From positions 1 to 34,668 of the forward strand of contig JBARRR010000081.1 of the NCBI GenBank assembly GCA_049644325.1: a stretch of DNA of 34,668 nt, given 5' to 3'. The translations under genes and the position numbers were made by a program. The DNA is from DASZHA01 sp049644325 (GTDB lineage Bacteria > Chloroflexota > Dormibacteria > DASZGP01). Below, piece by piece: positions 7,608 through 14,057 of the stretch. Below the pieces are notes generated by a model that searched no databases, was not told the DNA's origin, and was given only the letters and a program-made list of their open reading frames with translations. The number at the start of each line of letters is the position of its first letter. The stretch's first letter is position 1.

Positions 7608-8363
7608 CTAGTGGATCCCGTAGGTGCCGTTGAAGTCAGAAGGACCGACCGGACCGGCCTTGGTCGTGGGAACGCCGACATCCTTGCGGGAGCGAAGAAC
7701 GAAGGTGTACTGGCCGTTGCTGAAGAGGTAGACCAGCTGCATCGCCTGGTCCACCGGCACGAAGACCACCCAGGTGTTGCCCCTGGGAGTCGCCTGCCCG
7801 TTGCTGGAGGCGCCGCCGCCGGTGGGGCTGTTGACGAGCTGGATGGTCAGGTCGCGGAAGGTGGCGGCCACCTGCCCCGTCGGCTGGCCCGGGAGCCCGC
7901 GGACGAGGATGTCCACGTGGTCGCCACTCTGCACGAAGCCGGCGACGTTGTTGATCGGGTCGCCCGACGGGATGGCCACCGCCACCTGGCCGGCGGGTAC
8001 GTCCAGCACCCCCTGCTGGGTGGTCGGCGCCGCCGCCGGCGCTGACACCAGCAGGTCGGAGGTCAGCGGCGTGTTCTTGGCGAGGGCAACCGCGGCAAAG
8101 CCCTTGACCTGGTTGACGTCGGTGAAGCTGTGACGGGGAACAGCGTCGGGCTGGTACTTGACGATGGTGAGGTCGCCGCTGCCCACCGAGGCTCGGGCGG
8201 CGATGTCACGCGACGCGACCACTACGGAAACGCTCTGGCCCGGGACCGAGATGCTCCCCGGCTGGGAGACGAGTACCACCACCAGGAGGCCGCCCAGCAA
8301 AGCGACGACGATGCCGGCGATGAGGATGTAGGTTGGGTTGCGATTGCGCGAGACGACTGCCAC
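7608..8363 (-). CDS. cpaB: Flp pilus assembly protein CpaB/RcpC
   Basis: A 251-residue protein with an N-terminal membrane anchor (residues 11-32) and a SAF domain (about 43-108: VVVASRDIAARASVGSGDLTI...LAKNTPLTSDLLV). An RcpC/CpaB-type domain follows (DVPAGQVAVAIPSGDPINNVAGFVQSGDHVDILV is split here over residues ~129-162). CpaB/RcpC proteins are periplasmic or extracytoplasmic parts of Tad systems, thought to contact peptidoglycan or the secretin. In a monoderm cell no secretin is needed, so the wall-contact role would dominate. The GTG start directly abuts the cpaE stop. It completes the order cpaE-cpaB-tadB-tadC-tadE-tadG-like. Confidence 0.83.
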   Translation of the reverse strand: MAVVSRNRNPTYILIAGIVVALLGGLLVVVLVSQPGSISVPGQSVSVVVASRDIAARASVGSGDLTIVKYQPDAVPRHSFTDVNQVKGFAAVALAKNTPLTSDLLVSAPAAAPTTQQGVLDVPAGQVAVAIPSGDPINNVAGFVQSGDHVDILVRGLPGQPTGQVAATFRDLTIQLVNSPTGGGASSNGQATPRGNTWVVFVPVDQAMQLVYLFSNGQYTFVLRSRKDVGVPTTKAGPVGPSDFNGTYGIH

Positions 8364-9170
8364 TTAGGCCTTGACCTCCACGGGTTGGGTGGTGCGCATC
8401 ACGCTCTCGGCCGTGCGCAGGATGGCCGCGCTGACCGCGGCCCGCTGGCGGAAAAGGACGAACGGCTCACCGCTGTCGATGGCCATAACCGCCACCCGCG
8501 AGTCATGGGGGATACTGGCCAGCAGCGTCCGCTGGATGGCGTCGGCGACATCGGCACTCTTGAAGTCGGTGTGCTCATGGGGCTGGTTGAGGACGACCTC
8601 GACGCGGTCGTCGTTGATCTGGAGCTGCTGCAGCAGTCCCCGCGCCAGGCGGAGGCTCTTCAGTGACGTCGTCAGCGGCGTGGTCACCAGCAGCACCCGG
8701 TCGCAGGCGTCCAGGACCGAGGCGCCGGCGTCGCCAAGGTGACGGCCGAGGTCGACGACGACGACGTCGAAACGGTAGCGCAGGATGGTCATGACCACCC
8801 CCAGCTGCGACACGCCGGCTTCCACCAGCTCCCCAAGCTCGGGTCGGAGCGGGGCAGCCAGCACATGGACCCTGTCCGCCACCTTGATCAGGGTCTCGTC
8901 GACAACCTGCTCGTCGAGGTCGACCACGGACGAGGTCACCAGGTCGACGACGGTGCTGTGCTCGTCGGGCGTCTTGAACATCGAGGCGACGTCGCCGTAC
9001 TGGAGGTCCAGGTCGACAATGACCACGTTCTTGCGCTGGTTGTCAGCCAGTGCGCAGGCGAAGTTGACGGCGATGGTGGTGGCACCGGAGCCGCCCTTGC
9101 CGCTGTAGACCGCGATCAGCCGACCGGCGGGTTTCGCGGCCGTGCGCGCAGGTTCAATTGCCTCGATCAC
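8364..9170 (-). CDS. cpaE: CpaE/TadZ-like MinD-superfamily protein
   Basis: A 268-residue member of the ParA/MinD/CpaE group. The nucleotide motif is K25-G-G-S-G-A-T-T32. It keeps the signature lysine of the deviant Walker A motif, but the usual P-loop lysine before TT is alanine, a variation known in the CpaE/TadZ branch. The CpaE hallmark VIVDLDLQYGDVASMF follows, then VVVDLGRHLGD. TadZ/CpaE proteins localise the pilus machine at a cell pole or site. The receiver-like N-terminal domain found in some CpaE proteins is missing; only 16 residues precede the ATPase fold. It is the first gene of the Tad operon. The GTG start lies six bases after TAGCAT, with no Shine-Dalgarno, so a leaderless message is likely. 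Confidence 0.84.
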   Translation of the reverse strand: MIEAIEPARTAAKPAGRLIAVYSGKGGSGATTIAVNFACALADNQRKNVVIVDLDLQYGDVASMFKTPDEHSTVVDLVTSSVVDLDEQVVDETLIKVADRVHVLAAPLRPELGELVEAGVSQLGVVMTILRYRFDVVVVDLGRHLGDAGASVLDACDRVLLVTTPLTTSLKSLRLARGLLQQLQINDDRVEVVLNQPHEHTDFKSADVADAIQRTLLASIPHDSRVAVMAIDSGEPFVLFRQRAAVSAAILRTAESVMRTTQPVEVKA

Positions 9171-9176
9171 GGGCCC

Positions 9177-9182
9177 ATGCTA
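9177..9182 (-). promoter_or_regulatory. -10 box TAGCAT, leaderless promoter of the Tad operon
   Basis: On the minus strand TAGCAT is followed by exactly six bases and then the GTG start of cpaE at 9170. This matches the TAGNNT-N6-start arrangement seen before four other genes in this window. No -35 element is obvious. Confidence 0.55.
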
Positions 9183-9237
9183 ACCAGCGCCCTGCGGCAT
9201 CTTGCCGGAGCGGAGTGTCAGGTCTGTAACGTCAGAT

Positions 9238-11055
9238 TCAGCCCTGGATGCGACGGGCGCGGGACTGCTCGACCTCGGTCAACCAGCGCTTGCGCAGCCG
9301 GATGGCCTTGGGCGTCACCTCCAGGAGCTCGTCGTCCTCGAGGAAGTCAAGGCACTGCTCCAGGCTCATCTTGAGGGCCGGCGTGAGCCGTACGGCGATG
9401 TCCGCGGTCGAGGAGCGGATGTTGGTCTTCTGCTTCTCCTTGGTGACATTGACGGCGATGTCGCCGGGGCGCTTCTGCAGGCCCACGATCATCCCCTCGT
9501 ACACGGGGTCGCCGGGCTCGACGAAGGTGGTGCCACGCTCCTGGGCGTTGGAGATGCCGTAGGCCACCGCCGCCCCCGCGCTGGAGGCGGTCAGGGCGCC
9601 ATTGCGCTCGCCGCTGAGGTCGCCGGCCCAGGGCCGGTAGCCCAGCAGCAGCGACCCCATCACGCCGTTGCCGCCGGTCAGGGTGAGGAAGGCGTTGCGG
9701 AAGCCGATCAACCCCCGAGTTGGGATGGTGTACTCCAGGCGCACGCCCCCCTTGTGGTCGTAGTCGATCTCCACCATCTGGCCACGCCGCTTGCCCAGCG
9801 CCTCGGTGATGGCGCCAACGTACTCCTCGGGCGCGTCGACGGTGAGGTGCTCCACCGGCTCCATCCTCTTGCCCTCGACCTCCTTGACGATCACCTGCGG
9901 CCGCGACACCTGGAACTCGTAGCCCTCGCGGCGCATGGTCTCGATCAGCACCGCCAGGTGGAGCTCGCCCCGGCCGCTGACCAGGAAGGCATCCGGCGAG
10001 TCGGTGTCTTCCACGCGCAGCCCGAGGTTGACGTCCAGCTCCTTGTACAGGCGGGCCCGCAGCTGGCGTGAGGTCGACATCTTGCCCTCGCGGCCGCTGA
10101 ACGGCGAGGTGTTGACCGCGAATGTCATCTGCACCGTGGGCTCGTCGATGGTGATCCTGGGCAGCGGGTCGGGGGTATCGGGATCGGTGAGGGTGTCGCC
10201 GATGCTGACGTCATCGATTCCCGCCAGGACCACGATGTCGCCGGCACTGGCCTCGTCGACCGGCACCCGGGTGAGTCCCCGGTGAAGCAGCACCTGGGCA
10301 ACCTTGCCACGGCGCGGCTCGCCCTCGCCGGTCAGCACGGCTAGGGTATCGCCGGGCCGGACCGAGCCCCGGAATACGCGACCCACGGCCAGCCGGCCCA
10401 CGTAGTCGTCGTAGGCCAGGTTGGCGACCAGCATCTGGAAGGGGCCCTCCTCCATCACCGGCGCGGGTACGCGGTCGAGGATGGCCTCGAACAGCGGCGC
10501 CAGGGTCGGCTCGAGGGCGTCCGCCTCCCTGCCGGCTCGGCCCTGCTTGGCGATGGCGTAGATCACGGGGATGTCGAGCTGGTCGGAGTCCTCGGCCAGC
10601 TCCAGGAAGAGGTCGTGGGCCGCCTCCAGCGCCTTCTCGGGAGAGGCGTGGGGGCGGTCGAGCTTGTTGATGACCAGGATCGGCCGCAGCCCCTGCTCGA
10701 AGGCCTTGCGCAGGACGAACCGGGTCTGGGGCATCGGGCCCTCGGCGGCGTCGACCAGGAGCAGGCAGCCGTCAGCCATGCTGAGGACGCGCTCCACCTC
10801 GCCCCCGAAGTCGGCGTGGCCGGGGGTGTCGATGATGTTGATGACGGTCTCCCGGTAGAGCACCGCGGTGTTCTTGGCCAGGATGGTGATGCCCTTCTCC
10901 CGCTCCAGGGCGTTGGAATCGAGGATCAGGTGCCCCATGTCCTGGTTCTCGCGGAAGGTGTGGCTCTGCTTCAGCATCTCGTCGACCAGGGTGGTCTTGC
11001 CGTGGTCGACGTGGGCAACGATGGCCAGGTTGCGGACGTCGTGGCGGATGCGCAC
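9238..11055 (-). CDS. typA: Ribosome-associated translational GTPase TypA/BipA
   Basis: A 605-residue full-length TypA/BipA. GTPase motifs are intact: G1 AHVDHGKT (14-21), the switch I segment around EREKGITI (51-58), G3 DTPGHADF (76-83) and G4 NKLD (130-133). EF-G-like domains II, III and V follow, then the BipA-specific C-terminal domain, ending with TPKAIRLRKRWLTEVE. The protein binds the 70S ribosome near the EF-G site and helps subunit assembly and growth at low temperature or under stress; that role is family knowledge. The GTG start lies 32 bases after the end of the small conserved gene upstream on the same strand, so the two may be cotranscribed. No Shine-Dalgarno is visible. Confidence 0.95.
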   Translation of the reverse strand: MRIRHDVRNLAIVAHVDHGKTTLVDEMLKQSHTFRENQDMGHLILDSNALEREKGITILAKNTAVLYRETVINIIDTPGHADFGGEVERVLSMADGCLLLVDAAEGPMPQTRFVLRKAFEQGLRPILVINKLDRPHASPEKALEAAHDLFLELAEDSDQLDIPVIYAIAKQGRAGREADALEPTLAPLFEAILDRVPAPVMEEGPFQMLVANLAYDDYVGRLAVGRVFRGSVRPGDTLAVLTGEGEPRRGKVAQVLLHRGLTRVPVDEASAGDIVVLAGIDDVSIGDTLTDPDTPDPLPRITIDEPTVQMTFAVNTSPFSGREGKMSTSRQLRARLYKELDVNLGLRVEDTDSPDAFLVSGRGELHLAVLIETMRREGYEFQVSRPQVIVKEVEGKRMEPVEHLTVDAPEEYVGAITEALGKRRGQMVEIDYDHKGGVRLEYTIPTRGLIGFRNAFLTLTGGNGVMGSLLLGYRPWAGDLSGERNGALTASSAGAAVAYGISNAQERGTTFVEPGDPVYEGMIVGLQKRPGDIAVNVTKEKQKTNIRSSTADIAVRLTPALKMSLEQCLDFLEDDELLEVTPKAIRLRKRWLTEVEQSRARRIQG

Positions 11056-11087
11056 ACCCGCCGGGGGTGATTGGTCTCTGGTGTCTG

Positions 11088-11507
11088 CTACAGGGCCCTC
11101 ATCCGGTTGTTCCGGGGGTTGTGCTCGACCTCGGCCTTGCCGAGCGCCTCCATCAGGGGCGGGATGTACATGCCGAAGCGACCGCGGTAGCCCTTCTTGA
11201 GCCCATACCAGCCGCCGACGGGGTTGTCCGCGGCGCGGCCCCAGGCTTCCACGGTGCCGTCCGCCGCCGCCTTCTGCTCGTCGGCCGCGCCCAGGGGCAT
11301 CCAGTCTCCGTGCGTCTTGAGCATCGCCTGGAGGTCGTCAAGCGCCCGCAGCTGGTAGCTCAGCTTGGTGCTGCCGACGACGCAGACCAGCGCCGGTGGG
11401 TCCTGGGTCTCGTCTTTGTACATCTGGTACTCGGAGGTGCCCGGAGGCGTCTTCAAGACCCATGGGTCTTGCTGGGTACCGGATCCTTTTGCGTCGTTCT
11501 TTGCCAT
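11088..11507 (-). CDS. Small conserved protein of unknown function upstream of typA
   Basis: A 139-residue soluble protein. The first ~17 residues are polar and disordered. The body has DPWVLKTPPGTSEYQMYKDE, LVCVVGSTKLSYQLRALDDL, MLKTHGDWMPLGAADEQK and a Gly/Tyr-rich segment GGWYGLKKGYRGRFGMYIPP before an end with HNPRNNRMRAL. I recall similar short proteins in actinobacteria, possibly the family catalogued as DUF6855, but cannot verify the name; no function is known to me. The start ATG at 11507 is chosen because GGAGG lies at the right distance upstream (GGAGGCGAGCG-ATG). The frame runs further upstream without any comparable signal, and homology-like sequence begins only here. The position 32 bases ahead of typA suggests a shared transcript. 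Confidence 0.72.
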   Translation of the reverse strand: MAKNDAKGSGTQQDPWVLKTPPGTSEYQMYKDETQDPPALVCVVGSTKLSYQLRALDDLQAMLKTHGDWMPLGAADEQKAAADGTVEAWGRAADNPVGGWYGLKKGYRGRFGMYIPPLMEALGKAEVEHNPRNNRMRAL

Positions 11508-11584
11508 CGCTCGCCTCCTCCAAGTATTGCTGACGAAGTCGAGTGTAACTATTTGGCTACCGATGGGAAGGCGGCGCGGGTCGG

Positions 11585-11590
11585 TAGCTT
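11585..11590 (+). promoter_or_regulatory. -10 box TAGCTT, leaderless promoter
   Basis: TAGCTT is followed by six bases and the ATG at 11597, with no Shine-Dalgarno. Same geometry as the boxes before cpaE, the crotonase, the VOC protein and pntAA. Confidence 0.5.
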
Positions 11591-11596
11591 TGAACA

Positions 11597-12649
11597 ATGC
11601 CTGCGCCACCCCAACTCTTAACCCAGCGGCAGCTGAACCGGGCACTGCTGGCCCGCCAGATGCTGCTGGAGCGCGCCCGGACATCGGTCCCCAAGGGGCT
11701 CGACCGCATGGGTGGCCTGCAGGCGCAGTACGCCCCGGCGATGTACATCGGGCTCTGGTCGCGCCTCGAGGGCCTCTCTCGCGATGACGTCGACGCCGCC
11801 CTCGAGCAACGGACCGCGGTCCAGGGGACGCTCCTCCGGGGCACCATCCACCTGGTCTCGACCGCCGACTACTGGCCGCTGGCACTGGCCACCCGCAAGG
11901 CGATGCGCGACTGGTACTCCAGGGTCGCCTGGCACAACGACCCGCCGGAGCGCGTCGCCGAGGTGGCGGCGCGGGTCCGGGAGATGCTCCGCCAGCGGAG
12001 CCCGCAGACGCGCAAGGAGCTGCAGGGCTCGATGACCAATGTCATGTGGAACGGGGTAGGGTTCTGGCTCAACCTGGTGCGGGTGCCTCCGTCGGGCACC
12101 TGGGCCCGGCGTCGGGCTGACATCTACGCGGCCTCCGAGGACTGGATCGGTCCGGCTTCAGGTGGCCTCGACCTCGACACCGCCCTCGACCACACCGTCA
12201 CCCGCTACCTGACCGGCTTCGGGCCGGCCAGCGCCGCCGAGGCCGCCAACTGGGCGGGACTGAAGACCGCCTCGGCGGTGACGCCGTCGCTGGAGCGGCT
12301 CCGGCTGGTCCGCTTCCGGGCGGAGAACGGCGACGAGCTGGTCGACCTGCCGCGGGCGCCCCGGCCCGACCCCGACACCCCGGCGCCGGTCCGCTTCCTG
12401 CCGGTCTGGGATGCCACCCTGCTGGCCCACGCCCGCCGCGCGCTCGTGCTGCGGGAGGAGGACCGGCCACGCGTCTTCAACACCAAGACGCCGCATTCCG
12501 TCAACACCTTCCTGGTCGACGGCCAGGTGGCCGGCACCTGGAGGTACGAGCGGGGCCGGGTTGCGCCCTCCCCGTTCAGAACGCTGGATCGCCGGACGAT
12601 GCGCCAGGTCGAGGAGGAGGCTGCGCGGCTGGCCGAGTTCCACGCGTGA
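11597..12649 (+). CDS. Winged-helix DNA glycosylase-like protein (HTH_42; AlkZ/YcaQ type)
   Basis: A 350-residue member of the HTH_42 winged-helix superfamily. The N-terminal helix LTQRQLNRALLARQMLL and the motif GLQAQYAPAMYIGLWSRL are typical, as are LLRGTIHLVSTADYWPL and the late segment VWDATLLAHARRALVL. In the characterised members AlkZ and YcaQ/AlkX, which excise bulky alkylated bases and unhook interstrand cross-links, catalysis depends on a Q-x-Q or Q-x-D motif. Here Q42-A43-Q44 falls in the matching place, so a DNA repair glycosylase is plausible. No biosynthetic gene cluster for an alkylating antibiotic is nearby, so a self-resistance role is not indicated. It stands alone between divergent and co-directional neighbours. 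Superfamily assignment is strong; enzymatic activity is inference. Confidence 0.83.
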   Translation: MPAPPQLLTQRQLNRALLARQMLLERARTSVPKGLDRMGGLQAQYAPAMYIGLWSRLEGLSRDDVDAALEQRTAVQGTLLRGTIHLVSTADYWPLALATRKAMRDWYSRVAWHNDPPERVAEVAARVREMLRQRSPQTRKELQGSMTNVMWNGVGFWLNLVRVPPSGTWARRRADIYAASEDWIGPASGGLDLDTALDHTVTRYLTGFGPASAAEAANWAGLKTASAVTPSLERLRLVRFRAENGDELVDLPRAPRPDPDTPAPVRFLPVWDATLLAHARRALVLREEDRPRVFNTKTPHSVNTFLVDGQVAGTWRYERGRVAPSPFRTLDRRTMRQVEEEAARLAEFHA

Positions 12650-12699
12650 TGGTTCAATAGGGCCGATCGCAGCCGCAGTCGCGATCGGGAGGTATGAGC

Positions 12700-13383
12700 G
12701 TGGAGCTTTCTCGCAGGATGGCGGGCGTCGCCGGCATCGTCTTCGTGGTGCTGTCGGTGGTCATCGCGGTGACCGCGCCGCCCCTCCCCACCCTGACCGC
12801 GTCGGGCACGGAGGTCGTCAGCTACTACGCGAACAACCAGTTCGGCTTCCTGATGGGCAACTACCTTGGCGCCGTGGCGCTGTTGCCGGCGTTCCTCCTG
12901 GTTGCCTACCTCGCCGTACAGATCCGCAAGGGCGAGCCGGACGACGGCAGCCTGTGGGTACTGGTCATCATCTCCAACGCCACCGCCTTCGCCGCGGCCG
13001 TGCTCATCTTCGTCCTGCTGCAGGCTGCCGCCGTCGTGGCGCCTGGTGCCCCGCCACAGACAGCCAAGATGTTCTCCGACACCGCCAACTTGGCGTTTGG
13101 CTTCTTCTTCCTGCCGCAGGCCGCGGGCGTCGCGGCGGTCGCCTGGGGTTTCCTGGTCACGGGGGCGATGGCCCGCTGGATCGCATGGCTGGGCTTGCTC
13201 GTCGCACTCATACAACTGGTCGCCAGCCTGGGGACGGTGGTCATCACCGGGCCCCTCGCAGCGGGCGGGCCTGCGACCCTGGTCGCGTTCGTCGCGTTCC
13301 TCGTCTGGTTTCTGCTGGTCAGTGTTGTGCTGCTGGTGCGGCCGGGCTTCGCCCCACCAGCATCGCCACCGTCCCCAGGTTGA
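12700..13383 (+). CDS. Hypothetical polytopic membrane protein
   Basis: A 227-residue protein with about six membrane helices: AGVAGIVFVVLSVVIAV, LGAVALLPAFLLVAYLAV, WVLVIISNATAFAAAVLIF, FGFFFLPQAAGVAAVAWGF, IAWLGLLVALIQLVASLG and LVAFVAFLVWFLLVSVVLL. A short polar loop (YYANNQ) follows the first helix. There are no catalytic or transport motifs I recognise; the layout resembles small actinobacterial DUF4386-like proteins but I cannot confirm that. Start choice: GGGAGG at 12687-12692 is seven bases before GTG at 12700, whereas the ATG at 12694 would be only one base away. The 3' end overlaps the convergent menG gene by 65 bases, so the C-terminal ten to twenty residues share DNA with menG. 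Confidence 0.68.
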   Translation: MELSRRMAGVAGIVFVVLSVVIAVTAPPLPTLTASGTEVVSYYANNQFGFLMGNYLGAVALLPAFLLVAYLAVQIRKGEPDDGSLWVLVIISNATAFAAAVLIFVLLQAAAVVAPGAPPQTAKMFSDTANLAFGFFFLPQAAGVAAVAWGFLVTGAMARWIAWLGLLVALIQLVASLGTVVITGPLAAGGPATLVAFVAFLVWFLLVSVVLLVRPGFAPPASPPSPG

Positions 13384-14038
13384 GGTGGCGCAGCTCGACG
13401 CCGACCCAGCCCGCCTCCACCGCCAGGCGGATCAGCTCTTCGGGAGCGAGGAACGCTCCGATGCTGCTGCTGAGGTAGCGGTAGGCATCGGTGTCACCGG
13501 TGATCCAGCCACCGACAACCGGCAGAACCCTCTCCAGGTAGAGCCGGTAGCCCGCGCCGAACGCCCCCCGCGGTGGGTGGAGGAACTCCAGCACAACCAA
13601 GCACCCACCACCGCGGACCACGCGCGCCATCTCGCGCACGCCGCGACCGCGGTCGCTGAGGTTGCGCAGGCCGAAGGCGATGGTGGCGGCGTCGAAGGCG
13701 CCGTCGGCGAAGGGCAGGGCGAGGGCATCGGCCCTCTGCCAGTCGATCGCGGGGTTGAGGTGCTCGGCGACCGCCAGCATCTCCGGGCTGAAGTCGGCGC
13801 CCACAACCCGTCCCGCGGGGCCGACCAGTCGGGCCAGCTCGACGGCCAGGCGGCCGGTGCCACAAGCGACGTCGAGGGCGGCCTGGCGCGGCTGCAGACC
13901 GGTTGCACGAGCCGCCCGTCGCCGCCAGGCGGCGTCGCGGCCAAAGCTGATCACAGTGTTGGCCAGGTCGTAACGTCGCGCGATCCGTCCGAACAGCGCC
14001 TGGACCCTCTCCGGGTCCTGGGCGGGCCGGCTTGCCAT
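13319..14038 (-). CDS. menG: Demethylmenaquinone methyltransferase MenG (UbiE family)
   Basis: A 239-residue class I SAM-dependent methyltransferase. It opens with RVQALFGRIARRYDLANTVISFG, the UbiE/MenG N-terminal signature (F-x-x-I-A-x-x-YDL-N). The SAM motif DVACGTG follows, then VVGADFSPEML, the family-specific AFGLRNL and the late AYRYLSSSI. It methylates demethylmenaquinone in the last step of menaquinone synthesis. The frame is open up to 14119, but the homology starts at MASRPAQDPERVQ, and TATGGT lies seven bases before that ATG, so 14038 is preferred. Its start codon is only 19 bases from the start of the divergent luciferase-like/MenA fusion, which would make the substrate for MenG. 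The 3' end overlaps the neighbouring membrane-protein gene by 65 bases. Confidence 0.88.
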   Translation of the reverse strand: MASRPAQDPERVQALFGRIARRYDLANTVISFGRDAAWRRRAARATGLQPRQAALDVACGTGRLAVELARLVGPAGRVVGADFSPEMLAVAEHLNPAIDWQRADALALPFADGAFDAATIAFGLRNLSDRGRGVREMARVVRGGGCLVVLEFLHPPRGAFGAGYRLYLERVLPVVGGWITGDTDAYRYLSSSIGAFLAPEELIRLAVEAGWVGVELRHLNLGTVAMLVGRSPAAPAAQH

Positions 14039-14045
14039 GTCTGCA

Positions 14046-14051
14046 ACCATA
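14046..14051 (-). promoter_or_regulatory. -10-like box TATGGT before menG
   Basis: On the minus strand TATGGT is followed by seven bases (TGCAGAC) and the ATG at 14038. It lies in the 19-base gap between two divergent start codons, so transcription of menG and of the fusion gene is likely to interfere or be co-regulated. Confidence 0.4.
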
Positions 14052-14057
14052 TAGGCC

